Source: JAOUEA01 sp046732015 (GTDB lineage Bacteria; Actinomycetota; UBA4738; HRBIN12). Taken from it: a stretch of DNA of 7,357 nucleotides. Of the stretch, positions 1-6,525 are shown in pieces; the first letter of the stretch is position 1, and every line of letters starts with the position of its first letter. Location: assembly GCA_046732015.1 (NCBI GenBank), contig JBKPMF010000306.1, positions 1 through 7,357 on the forward strand, written 5' to 3'. Both the position numbers and the translations under genes were made by a program. Below the pieces are notes generated by a model. The model saw only the letters and a list, made by a program, of their open reading frames with translations, did no database searches and was not told where the DNA came from.

Positions 1-833
1 GACAGGCGGCCTTCCGCGGTCAGCACGCGGATCTGCCGACGCATCTGCGCGCGTTCGCGAAGCGTGTCGGCCACGTTGTCGAGGATCTCGGCGAGGTTGC
101 CGCCGACCTCACGCTGGATGTTGACGGCCAGGACCGCCCACTTGAAGTCGCTGCTGCCGACGCGCTCGGAGAGCGCCTCCAACGCGTCGTCGGTGGAACG
201 GCCCAGACGGATCTCGGCGACCACACGCTGGAACTCGGTCGCGGCCGGCTGCGGGATCTCTCGCGCGACCGTGTCGAGGGCCTGCATGAAGCTGTGGCCC
301 GCTCGCAGCGAGCTCGCCATGATCGTCAAGACGTCGGGGAGCTGTTCGCGCATCCGCTCCGTGCGCTTGCGCAGCGCCGCGCGGAGCGCGGCCGTGGGCG
401 CGAAGCCACAGATGGCTGCGATCAGCAGCGCGAGGAGCGGGCTCCGCATCAGTGCCGCGCCGAGCACGCCGCCCACGAGGAAGGCCACCACCGAGAGCAC
501 CACGAATTCCCCCGAGCGGACCTTGACCCCGGCCGCCTCGAGTTCGGCGTCCAACCGGTCGCTGAACCCACGGGATTCGGCGAACCGGCGACCGAAGTGC
601 GAGACGCGGTCGGGGATCCATCCCTGGGTGCCTTCGGACGCCTGCGACACCGGTTGCCGGGGGGCGCCGGTGACGGCCGCCATACGGGCCGCGATCTCGC
701 GGTCCTTCTTGGCGCGCGAAGCGACACCGAGCAGGAGCCACCCCAGCACGAAGACCGCGGCGCCCACCAGGGCGGCCAGCACGATCTGGGCGACCGGCGA
801 ACTCCAGAACGAAGCGGCGATCGCGCCGATCAT
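1..833 (-). CDS. tadB: TadB, Flp pilus inner-membrane platform protein (3' end cut by window edge)
   Basis: TadB is a polytopic inner-membrane protein of the T2SS-F/GspF family. With TadC it forms the platform on which the TadA ATPase drives pilin assembly. I translated this frame by hand: 277 complete codons from ATG at 833, with no stop before the left edge. Hydrophobic stretches lie at about residues 17-37, 109-128 and 132-149. The T2SS-F domain begins near residue 165 (LPDVLTIMASSLRAGHSF) and includes the conserved EVGGNLAEILDNVADTLRER (residues 242-261) and LTAEGRL (271-277). Family members are usually somewhat over 300 residues, so roughly the last 40-60 residues, with the final membrane helices, are missing. 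The start ATG overlaps the tadA stop as ATGA, which fixes the start and implies translational coupling. TadC would be expected just beyond the edge. Family assignment is very secure. Confidence 0.95.
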   Translation of the reverse strand, partial: MIGAIAASFWSSPVAQIVLAALVGAAVFVLGWLLLGVASRAKKDREIAARMAAVTGAPRQPVSQASEGTQGWIPDRVSHFGRRFAESRGFSDRLDAELEAAGVKVRSGEFVVLSVVAFLVGGVLGAALMRSPLLALLIAAICGFAPTAALRAALRKRTERMREQLPDVLTIMASSLRAGHSFMQALDTVAREIPQPAATEFQRVVAEIRLGRSTDDALEALSERVGSSDFKWAVLAVNIQREVGGNLAEILDNVADTLRERAQMRRQIRVLTAEGRL

Positions 834-2149
834 CGGCCTTCCTTCGGCTCGAGGGCGAAGGTCTCGGCGTCGAGGAAGACCCCGCGCTCCGCCATCTTGT
901 CCAGGAACATGGGCCGCAGGCCGGTGGCCTTCATGTGGCCCTTGAACTTGCCCTCTTCGTCCAACCCCGCGCCGAAGTCGAACACGAAGATGTCCTGCAA
1001 CGTGATCACGTCGCTCTCCATGCCCGCCACCTCGGTGACGTGGGTGATGCGGCGCGAACCGTCCTTGAGCCGCGACTGGTGAACGATCAATTGGATCGCC
1101 GAGCTGATCTGCTCACGCACCGACCTCGGCGACAGGTCCATGCCCGCCATCAACGTGATCGTCTCGAGCCGGCTGAGTGAGTCGCGAGGCGAGTTCGAGT
1201 GGACGGTGCTGATCGAACCGTCGTGACCGGTGTTCATGGCCTGGAGCATGTCGAGGGCCTCGGGACCACGACACTCACCGACGACGATGCGGTCGGGCCG
1301 CATCCGCAAGGAGTTGCGGACCAGGTCGCGGATCGAGACCTGCCCCTTGCCCTCGATGTTCGGTGGGCGGGCCTCGAGGCGGACCACGTGCGGCTGCTGC
1401 AGCTTGAGCTCGGCCGCGTCCTCGATCGTGATGATGCGCTCGTCATCGGGGATGAACGAGCTCAGCACGTTCAACGTGGTCGTCTTGCCGGCGCCCGTTC
1501 CTCCGGAGACCATGATGTTGATCCGGCCGCGGACGCAGGCGTCCAGGAACTTGGCCGTCGACGAGCTCATCGTGCCGAACTCCACCAGATCGTCGGCCTG
1601 GTAGGGGTCGGCGGAGAACTTCCGGATCGTCAGGGCAGGACCGTCGATCGCGAGCGGCGGGATCACCGCGTTGACACGCGAGCCGTCGGGCAGACGGGCG
1701 TCCACGTACGGGCTGGCCTCGTCGACGCGGCGGCCAACCTTGCCGACGATCTTGTCGATCGTCCGACGCAGCTGCTGCTCGTCGTGGAACTTCGTGCCGG
1801 TCCAGTACAGCTTGCCGGCACGCTCCACGTAGATCGTGTCCCATTTGTTCACCATGATCTCGGTGACTTCCGGGTCACGCACGTAGGGCTCGAGCGGTCC
1901 CAAGCCCAGCACGCTGTCGCCGATCTGGCGAACGATCAGCAGCTTCTCCTGCGCCGAGAGCGGGCCTTCCTCTTCATCGAGGAGCTCGCGCAGGCGCTGG
2001 TGGACCAGGCCTTCGAGTTCGTTGTCGGACAGCGTCGAGTCGTAGAGCCGCGGGCCGAGCACCTCGACCAGGCGCTCCTGCACCTTGACCCGGACCTCGG
2101 ACATCCGGTCCTTCTGCTGGCTCTTGGCCAGCCTGTCTGCGAGGGACAT
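830..2149 (-). CDS. tadA: TadA/CpaF, secretion ATPase powering Flp pilus assembly
   Basis: This is a cytoplasmic hexameric ATPase of the type II/IV secretion (VirB11/GspE-like) superfamily that energises Flp pilin polymerisation through TadB/TadC. The protein has 439 residues, a normal length for CpaF. An N-terminal helical and PAS-like region occupies about residues 1-190 and includes VTEIMVNKWDTIYVER (95-110) and DARLPDGSRVNAVIPP (150-165). The C-terminal motor domain has Walker A GGTGAGKT at 216-223, the acidic box ITIEDAAELKL at 240-250, Walker B RIVVGECRG at 287-295 (Glu292 the likely catalytic residue) and the His box GHDGSISTVHS at 308-318. All key motifs are intact. The ATG at 2149 is supported by AAGGAGG eight nucleotides upstream; Met16 is a less likely alternative. 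It lies 25 nt downstream of tadZ and its stop overlaps the tadB start. Confidence 0.97.
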   Translation of the reverse strand: MSLADRLAKSQQKDRMSEVRVKVQERLVEVLGPRLYDSTLSDNELEGLVHQRLRELLDEEEGPLSAQEKLLIVRQIGDSVLGLGPLEPYVRDPEVTEIMVNKWDTIYVERAGKLYWTGTKFHDEQQLRRTIDKIVGKVGRRVDEASPYVDARLPDGSRVNAVIPPLAIDGPALTIRKFSADPYQADDLVEFGTMSSSTAKFLDACVRGRINIMVSGGTGAGKTTTLNVLSSFIPDDERIITIEDAAELKLQQPHVVRLEARPPNIEGKGQVSIRDLVRNSLRMRPDRIVVGECRGPEALDMLQAMNTGHDGSISTVHSNSPRDSLSRLETITLMAGMDLSPRSVREQISSAIQLIVHQSRLKDGSRRITHVTEVAGMESDVITLQDIFVFDFGAGLDEEGKFKGHMKATGLRPMFLDKMAERGVFLDAETFALEPKEGR

Positions 2150-2157
2150 CTCGGGAG

Positions 2158-2164
2158 CCTCCTT
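2158..2164 (-). promoter_or_regulatory. Shine-Dalgarno AAGGAGG of tadA
   Basis: On the minus strand the gap between tadZ and tadA contains AAGGAGG, followed by eight nucleotides and then ATG at 2149. This near-perfect ribosome binding site decides the tadA start and suggests independent, strong initiation despite the short gap. Confidence 0.8.
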
Positions 2165-2174
2165 GGCTTCGTGG

Positions 2175-3392
2175 CTAGCTCTTGGCGAACAGACGCTTCT
2201 TCTTCTTGGAGTCGGCCGCCGGGCTCTCCGCCAGCTCGTCTCCTGGGGTTCCTGCCAGGAAGCGGCCGGCGAGCTGACGCACCGCCACCGCCACCTCCGA
2301 CGATGGCTCGTCGAGGACGACGGGGCGACCCTTGTTCAACGAGGTCGGCACGAGCCGGCTCGACGGGATCATGGCGTCGACCTGGATCTTCATGACGCGC
2401 TCGACGTCAACCGAGTCCAAGCCAACCTTGGAGTCGGCACGGTTGAGCACGACACGGAAGCGCTCTCGTGGCAGACCGATCGTCAGCAGGGTGTCGAGAG
2501 CCTTGCCCAGGTGCTTCACGCCGACGACATCCAGGCTGGTGATCAGGCAGATGATGTCGCTGAGGTCGAAGCACACGAGCGCGGAGTCCGAGTAGTCGAC
2601 CGACGCATCGACCACCACATGCGGGAAGTCGTTGCGGATCGCCCGCAGGAACTTGCCGATCGACTCCCCGGCGGGCGCCTCAGCCGCCGGATCGATCGGT
2701 GCACCGAACGCCCACAGGTGGTCGCCCACCTGCTGGCCCAGGCCTCGCACCTGCTCGTGCGTCGCGCCTTCACCCAGGGCCATGAGGTCGGGGATGCTCG
2801 TGTCGGGCTCGGTGCCGAAATAGGTGAAGACGTCACCCATGTCGAAGTCGAGGTCGACCACGGCCGTGTCCTGACCCGTGATGTCCGCGATGGCGCAGGA
2901 GAGGTTCGTGGTGAGGAAGGTCTTGCCGGCCCCGCCCTTGGACGAGAACACCGACATGATCCGCCCCTTCTGCGACTGGTGGCCTTCCGAGCGTGTCACG
3001 CTGACCGAACGAAGGTTCGAGGCCCACACGATGGCGCGTTCGACGGCGTCGCGGAGTTCCTCGTTGCCCTGGGTCATGTCCACCACGTCGCGGATGCCGG
3101 CCCGCATCGCGGCGGGGAGCAGCCCGTTCCATGTGTGGTCGCGCACCAGGACGATCGCCGTGCCCGGCGCCTGACGGCCGACGAACTCGGCGAGCCCGAG
3201 GGCATCGGGCTCCTTGACCTCCGGCGACAGGACCAGCACCTCGATCGGGTTGAACGCGTGGATCAACAGCTCTTCGGCCGCGGTCGCGGACTGGACCCAG
3301 CCCACCTCCTCGGGCTCGATCTCCAGCGCCCGCGCCAGCTGCTGGCGGAACGACTGAGGAGTGCCGACGGCGACGACGCTGGGCTCATTCAC
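2175..3392 (-). CDS. tadZ: TadZ/CpaE, ParA/MinD-like localisation ATPase of the Flp pilus
   Basis: TadZ/CpaE proteins are membrane-associated ParA/MinD-family ATPases that position the Tad machine, often at a pole. The protein has 405 residues. Residues about 1-125 look like a degenerate response-regulator receiver fold (LVLSPEVKEPDALGLAEFV, then AAMRAGIRDVVDM), known in this family as an atypical receiver domain. The ATPase domain starts near 145, with deviant Walker A SSKGGAGKT at 150-158 (signature Lys152 and catalytic Lys157 both present), Walker A' VVDLDFDMGD at 178-187, and VVVDASVDYSD at 259-269. The tail ends in a basic run KKKKR (396-400) followed by LFAKS, which could touch membrane lipid; that is inference. 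The start is GTG, overlapping the cpaB stop as GTGA, so translation is probably coupled to cpaB. A nearby ATG at 3388 is out of frame. Confidence 0.93.
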   Translation of the reverse strand: MNEPSVVAVGTPQSFRQQLARALEIEPEEVGWVQSATAAEELLIHAFNPIEVLVLSPEVKEPDALGLAEFVGRQAPGTAIVLVRDHTWNGLLPAAMRAGIRDVVDMTQGNEELRDAVERAIVWASNLRSVSVTRSEGHQSQKGRIMSVFSSKGGAGKTFLTTNLSCAIADITGQDTAVVDLDFDMGDVFTYFGTEPDTSIPDLMALGEGATHEQVRGLGQQVGDHLWAFGAPIDPAAEAPAGESIGKFLRAIRNDFPHVVVDASVDYSDSALVCFDLSDIICLITSLDVVGVKHLGKALDTLLTIGLPRERFRVVLNRADSKVGLDSVDVERVMKIQVDAMIPSSRLVPTSLNKGRPVVLDEPSSEVAVAVRQLAGRFLAGTPGDELAESPAADSKKKKRLFAKS

Positions 3393-4183
3393 GACTTCTG
3401 TCCCAGCACGCGGTCGATCGGGATCACCGAGAAGGGAAGCGGGTGTCCCACTTCCTCGTCCGGCGGGAGCAGGCCGATCCAGATCCGGCCGGTCTCCTGG
3501 GCATACACGAGGTTCTGTGCATCCTGCGGCGTGAGGTCGAGGGTCAGGGTGACCGGCTCGTTCGCCGACTGGCTGCTGCCTTCGGCGACCACGGGGTTGA
3601 CGACCTCCAGGACCCGAACCGCCGGGATCAAGGTGGTCGTGAGGGTCGGGAGCTCCGACGTCTGCACGCTGGTCCCCGCCTTGGTGATCTGCTGCTGCGG
3701 GGTGCCGCCCGGCAGGAACTCCGGGGACTCGAACGTGGCGTAGACCACGATGGACGAACCCCGGGTGATCGAGCCGTTCACGGCAGCCTCGTCGTCGACG
3801 CGGATGGACACCGCGATGTTCCCGTCGCTGATCCCGAGGGGACCTCCCTGCGGCGACTCACCGCTGGAGAGGCGTCCGACCGGGATCTGCTCGTTCGCCA
3901 GGATCGGGGCCGTGCTCGTGAGCCCTCGCAATTGCGACAGGTCACTGATGGCGCCATCGACCACCGCGTCGGTCGGGACCCGGAGCGTGGAGAACACGCC
4001 CTGGTCCAGCAACGGGTTCAAGTTGGTGTTGGCCGGGATGTCCTGCGAGGCCACGACGACCTCGCTCAAAGATCCGCCCGTGACGGCGTCCTCCTTCACC
4101 CCGTTCGTGTACAGGATCACCGCTGCGGACGCCACGATGGCGAGGACCACAGCGATAGCGACCACCAGACCGCGTGACCTCAT
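3389..4183 (-). CDS. cpaB: CpaB/RcpC, SAF-domain Flp pilus assembly protein
   Basis: CpaB/RcpC is an exported, membrane-anchored component of Tad machines; in diderms it works with the secretin channel. From the chosen start it has 264 residues: an N-terminal membrane anchor at about 5-26 (LVVAIAVVLAIVASAAVILY), a SAF domain at about 40-105 (VVVASQDIPANTNLNPLL, TAPILANEQI), and an RcpC-like domain from about 120 (NIAVSIRVDDEAAVNGSITRG; RVLEVVNPVV; LTLDLTPQDAQNLVYA). The same frame is open upstream to 4261, but that start would overlap tadG by 53 nt and puts a charged, non-signal-like leader before the anchor. The ATG at 4183 has GAAAGGAG nine nucleotides upstream and is preferred. It contains no cysteine, unlike the exported subunits encoded upstream. 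Its stop overlaps the tadZ GTG start. Confidence 0.93.
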   Translation of the reverse strand: MRSRGLVVAIAVVLAIVASAAVILYTNGVKEDAVTGGSLSEVVVASQDIPANTNLNPLLDQGVFSTLRVPTDAVVDGAISDLSQLRGLTSTAPILANEQIPVGRLSSGESPQGGPLGISDGNIAVSIRVDDEAAVNGSITRGSSIVVYATFESPEFLPGGTPQQQITKAGTSVQTSELPTLTTTLIPAVRVLEVVNPVVAEGSSQSANEPVTLTLDLTPQDAQNLVYAQETGRIWIGLLPPDEEVGHPLPFSVIPIDRVLGQKS

Positions 4184-4192
4184 CGCCCTTCG

Positions 4193-4200
4193 CTCCTTTC
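4193..4200 (-). promoter_or_regulatory. Shine-Dalgarno GAAAGGAG deciding the cpaB start
   Basis: Minus-strand GAAAGGAG lies in the 25-nt gap after the tadG stop, nine nucleotides before the ATG at 4183. It favours the short CpaB form over a longer reading from 4261 that would run into tadG. Confidence 0.75.
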
Positions 4201-4208
4201 GACTTGCC

Positions 4209-5633
4209 TTATGTCTCCTCGGGGCAAGAACCGATCGTGAGGTCGCACAAGGCGAACGCACTCACTCCGAAGTCCTCTCCCTCACCGATGGTTCCACCGG
4301 TGGTCGAGAAGCCTTGCCACTCCGTCACCAAACAGATCGCGTTGGGGTCGCTCGGGTGGATCCCGCACGCTCCCGCAGTACCGTTCATCGACCAGCCGTA
4401 CGTAACCTTGAGATTGTTCGCCGGGGCGGCTCGCCACGTGATCGTCCGCGCGGTCGCGTCGAACCAGTAGGCACACGACGCCGAGAGGTCGCCGGGCGCA
4501 CACTGCGTGTACTCCGCGCCCTTCTTCGGGAAGATGTGCACCGAGGAGCTCGCCACCGTGTCCGGGGTGCTGGAGGGGCAGCCGCCGCCCGTGCCGTAGG
4601 ACGAGGACAGGCTCCACGTCTGTCCGGTCGTGAAGGCGCTGATCGCCGGGGAGCAGGTGCCGTTGACGCCGGCCGTTCCGACGGCGGCGGGATCGTCGCC
4701 TTCGTACACCGCCGTCACCTTCAGCTTGGTGAATCCGATGATGTCGTACTTGTCCGGCGTGCTGGGGCAGGGCGTGACGCCACCGCTCTTGTCCAGCTGG
4801 CCGTCGCAGTCGTTCACCGGGAACAACACGATGTCGTTCTCGTTCATCCGGTCGGTCAGGTCCTGCCAGTTGCTCGTGCTGTGGCCGGTGTCGTTGCAGA
4901 CGTAGGTCGGCTCGCTCCCCGGAGGACTTCCGTTCAACGTCAGGAGGGTCGGATAGTCATTGACGATCCAATCCCGGCGGTCGGAGGAACCCGCGTTGTG
5001 GCAATTCGTGTTGGACGCGACGTTCCACTGGTCGAGGTTCATGTACCCCCAGTTGGCGTCGCCCAACGACGAATCGCCGTTGTTGTACCACATGGCACAG
5101 GTGTCACCGATCGAGACGCCGTCAGGGATCTTGCAGATGCCTTGGATGTAGCCCGATTCCAGGACGATCGGCACCGCATAGCCGCCAGCGGCCGGTCCCC
5201 AGGCGGCGGTGGCGGCCGTCGTGACCGATCCGCTGTCGCCGAATCCGAAGATTCCGCCGAAGAAGAGCGATTGCGGATGGGAGTACTGCACCGTGACGTG
5301 TCCACGCGTGCTGTCGCAGCCCACGATCTCGGTGATGCCGCCGTTCTCGGCAACCAACCCTTCGACGTTGGAGGAGGCGTAGATGTCCGCCCGGCCCTCA
5401 GGCGAGAACGAATCGTTCGTGTCCGCGCACGATTGCGCCGCGGCCAAGGCCGCAGCGTCCGACGCGTTCACCATCGCCCGTCGCTTGAGCAACAGGCCGC
5501 CGACGTCGACCGTCAGGACGAGCATCCCGATGATGGCCACCAGCGTGAGCACGGTGATGACGAGCACGGCTCCCGACTCGTCGTTCGCACGGCTCCGCGC
5601 CGAGCGCCATCCGCTGATCAGACCGGTTCGCAC
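4209..5633 (-). CDS. TadG-like Flp pilus assembly protein with cysteine-rich ectodomain
   Basis: The 474-residue product begins with a short basic cytoplasmic segment and then a TadE/TadG-type anchor: SGAVLVITVLTLVAIIGMLV at 20-39, followed by TVDVGGLLLKRRAMVNASDAAALAAA (41-66), the hallmark of the Tad/TadG-like N-terminus. The rest should lie outside the membrane. Its middle part (about 150-315) fits the pattern I recall for long TadG-like proteins: an NNG...ANWGYMNL block at 184-200, an RDWIVNDYP block at 220-228, NDIVLFPVND at 266-275 and YDIIGFTKLKVTAVYEG at 296-312. The C-terminal part (about 325-474) I do not recognise. There are 16 cysteines: 69, 106, 167, 179, 211, 246, 276, 289, 327, 352, 378, 387, 423, 434, 463 and 470. 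The start is GTG inside the end of tadE (16-nt overlap), with AAGGGA seven nucleotides upstream. These proteins are thought to be minor pseudopilins or anchors for the pilus. The family is secure; the exact role is not. Confidence 0.88.
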   Translation of the reverse strand: MRTGLISGWRSARSRANDESGAVLVITVLTLVAIIGMLVLTVDVGGLLLKRRAMVNASDAAALAAAQSCADTNDSFSPEGRADIYASSNVEGLVAENGGITEIVGCDSTRGHVTVQYSHPQSLFFGGIFGFGDSGSVTTAATAAWGPAAGGYAVPIVLESGYIQGICKIPDGVSIGDTCAMWYNNGDSSLGDANWGYMNLDQWNVASNTNCHNAGSSDRRDWIVNDYPTLLTLNGSPPGSEPTYVCNDTGHSTSNWQDLTDRMNENDIVLFPVNDCDGQLDKSGGVTPCPSTPDKYDIIGFTKLKVTAVYEGDDPAAVGTAGVNGTCSPAISAFTTGQTWSLSSSYGTGGGCPSSTPDTVASSSVHIFPKKGAEYTQCAPGDLSASCAYWFDATARTITWRAAPANNLKVTYGWSMNGTAGACGIHPSDPNAICLVTEWQGFSTTGGTIGEGEDFGVSAFALCDLTIGSCPEET

Positions 5634-6070
5634 CGGAACGTCCCTTCGATCTGTGGGTTCAGGGAGAACGACGGGAGGAGGGGGATGTCGATCGAGAAGA
5701 TCTGTTGCACGCCCGAGGGAAGGCTGTCGGGATCGATCGAGACCGTCACCGACTGGTCGATCGGGGCGTCGCCCGGTTCTGGGCAGCCACCGACGGGGTT
5801 GAGGGTGAGCCCGGTGTAGCCGGCCGGAAGCGCCCCCGAGGAGGCCCCCACGACCGCGTCCCGGATCTGGGTCTCATCTCCACCCACCGCGGCCACCCGC
5901 GCGCCCTCGCGTGCGGCGGCTCGCAGGCTCTGGAGCTGCCAGAACGCGAGACCGAACTCCATCATCCCGAAGATGAGCATCGCCAGGAGGCCCACGATCA
6001 ACGCGAACTCGACCGCCGCAGCCCCGTCTTCTCGACGGGCGCGACGGCGAAGCTTCGACGATCTCTCCAT
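5618..6070 (-). CDS. tadE: TadE-like pseudopilin
   Basis: This 150-residue protein has the classic TadE layout: a basic leader (MERSSKLRRRARRE), then DGAAAVEFALIVGLLAMLIF (15-34) and the continuation GMMEFGLAFWQLQSLRAAAREGAR (35-58). The Gly16 plus Glu21-Phe22 arrangement (G-AAAV-EF) resembles the G-XXXX-EY/EF site cut by the Tad prepilin peptidase. TadE and TadF are pseudopilins processed by TadV in studied systems. The exterior domain (about 60-150) has two cysteines, 96 and 147, which could pair. The start at 6070 is preceded by GAGG with a six-nucleotide spacer (TAGGAG). It follows the pilin after a 103-nt gap with two hairpins and overlaps tadG by 16 nt. TadF is an alternative label; these pseudopilins are hard to separate by sequence alone. 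Confidence 0.9.
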   Translation of the reverse strand: MERSSKLRRRARREDGAAAVEFALIVGLLAMLIFGMMEFGLAFWQLQSLRAAAREGARVAAVGGDETQIRDAVVGASSGALPAGYTGLTLNPVGGCPEPGDAPIDQSVTVSIDPDSLPSGVQQIFSIDIPLLPSFSLNPQIEGTFRCEPV

Positions 6071-6100
6071 CTCCTACCTCATTCGCTCGTCCGCCGGTCC

Positions 6101-6133
6101 CTCACTCCCCCGGCTTCGATCCGGGAGAGTGAG
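6101..6133 (-). promoter_or_regulatory. 13-bp stem-loop between the pilin gene and tadE (attenuator or mRNA stabiliser)
   Basis: The arms are 6101-6113 and 6121-6133 with a seven-nucleotide loop (6114-6120). In the minus-strand RNA all 13 positions pair, one as a U-G wobble. In the plus-strand RNA that position is a C-A mismatch, so the structure fits leftward transcription best. No U-tract follows, so it is not a canonical intrinsic terminator. Its position after a major structural gene and before low-abundance assembly genes suggests partial termination or a block to 3'-exonuclease decay; this role is inference. Confidence 0.65.
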
Positions 6134-6153
6134 CGGCCGGCGTGCAGCCGCTC
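6131..6153 (-). promoter_or_regulatory. second stem-loop just after the pilin stop
   Basis: The inverted repeat GAGCGGC / GCCGCTC (6131-6137 and 6147-6153) has a nine-nucleotide loop. It begins 20 nt after the pilin stop on the minus strand and shares three bases (6131-6133) with the next stem, so the two can be stacked or partly exclusive. A regulatory role is inferred from position only. Confidence 0.5.
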
Positions 6154-6173
6154 TTGCTGTCAGACGTTGCGGT

Positions 6174-6389
6174 TTAGCCGCAGCCGCCCGGGTCGTTGAC
6201 GCAATCACCGACCGACTGGAACTGCGTGCTGGAGCTCGTGCCGATGAAGGCCACGGCGGCGATGATGACCACCGCGATCAGGGCAACCATCAGCGCGTAC
6301 TCCACCGCGGTCGCGCCACCTTCCTCAGCGGCCCGAGCCTTGAGCCCGTCCCACCAAGAGGTCGCGCTCGTGTAGAGACGCAGGAACAT
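6174..6389 (-). CDS. flp: Flp-family type IVb prepilin (major pilus subunit)
   Basis: The product is the 71-residue precursor of the pilus subunit. The leader (residues 1-25) is followed by the processing site EEGG/ATAVEY: Gly25 as the last leader residue, then four residues, Glu30 and Tyr31, matching the Flp consensus G/XXXXEY cut by a TadV-type prepilin peptidase. The mature protein would have 46 residues with a hydrophobic helix at about 31-49 (YALMVALIAVVIIAAVAFI), the part that packs in the filament core. The C-terminal tail is Ser/Thr-rich (TSSSTQ, 51-56) and ends with two cysteines (63 and 70) in DCVNDPGGCG, which may form a small disulfide loop. Length and layout are typical of Flp. 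It is the first gene of the leftward cluster and has a purine-rich ribosome binding site. No second pilin copy is seen. Confidence 0.96.
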   Translation of the reverse strand: MFLRLYTSATSWWDGLKARAAEEGGATAVEYALMVALIAVVIIAAVAFIGTSSSTQFQSVGDCVNDPGGCG

Positions 6390-6397
6390 GTGCTACA

Positions 6398-6409
6398 CCC
6401 CCTTCCTCC
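6398..6409 (-). promoter_or_regulatory. ribosome binding region of flp
   Basis: The minus strand reads GGAGGAAGGGGG, with its last G eight nucleotides before the ATG at 6389. Two overlapping purine-rich candidates exist: AAGGGGG at good spacing and GGAGG at a longer, 15-nt spacing. This suits a highly expressed pilin. Confidence 0.65.
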
Positions 6410-6470
6410 GAAAGATCCGTCCTTGCTGGGAGGGTTTTCGTCCTCTCAGCCGTGAAGCTTGAGTGCGAGA

Positions 6471-6490
6471 ACCACGGTAAATTCCGCGGT
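6471..6490. promoter_or_regulatory. imperfect inverted repeat, possible operator or promoter-overlapping site
   Basis: The arms ACCACGG (6471-6477) and CCGCGGT (6484-6490) are inverted with one mismatch around an AT-rich spacer, TAAATT. It overlaps the only -10-like hexamer seen for the pilin operon. It could equally be chance in GC-rich DNA. Confidence 0.3.
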
Positions 6491-6525
6491 CTGACCAGGG
6501 AATTCCGTGTTTCCCGGAGGGTGGC

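Noticed and set aside
109..945. Several open frames on both strands across the left end
   Set aside because: They are alternative frames of tadB and the tadA end. The true tadB frame gives a full T2SS-F domain but has no stop inside the window.
2085..3743. Plus-strand open frame of 552 codons opposite tadZ
   Set aside because: It is antisense to a canonical ParA-like ATPase with intact motifs; its composition is that of a shadow frame (rich in R, H, D, V) and it has no recognisable family.
4184..4261. Extended N-terminus of CpaB starting at 4261
   Set aside because: It would overlap tadG by 53 nt, lacks a good ribosome site and precedes the membrane anchor with an arginine-rich leader; ATG 4183 has a strong Shine-Dalgarno sequence.
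3750..5819. Very long plus-strand open frame (689 codons) opposite cpaB, tadG and part of tadE
   Set aside because: It lies antisense to three clearly recognised genes, has arginine/glycine-rich composition typical of GC-rich shadow frames, and shows no domain.
6101..6133. TTCGATCCGGG-like segment resembling a tRNA T-arm
   Set aside because: The stem is 13 bp rather than 5, no anticodon or D arm is placed correctly on either side, and no CCA or acceptor pairing is visible.
6405..6434. Possible anti-Shine-Dalgarno pairing (CCTCC with GGAGG) in the flp leader
   Set aside because: Only about five pairs across a long loop, in GC-rich DNA; too weak to call a riboswitch or thermosensor.
6499..6515. 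GGGAA...TTCCC inverted repeat in the divergent region
   Set aside because: Five-base arms with a seven-base spacer are too short to distinguish from chance here.
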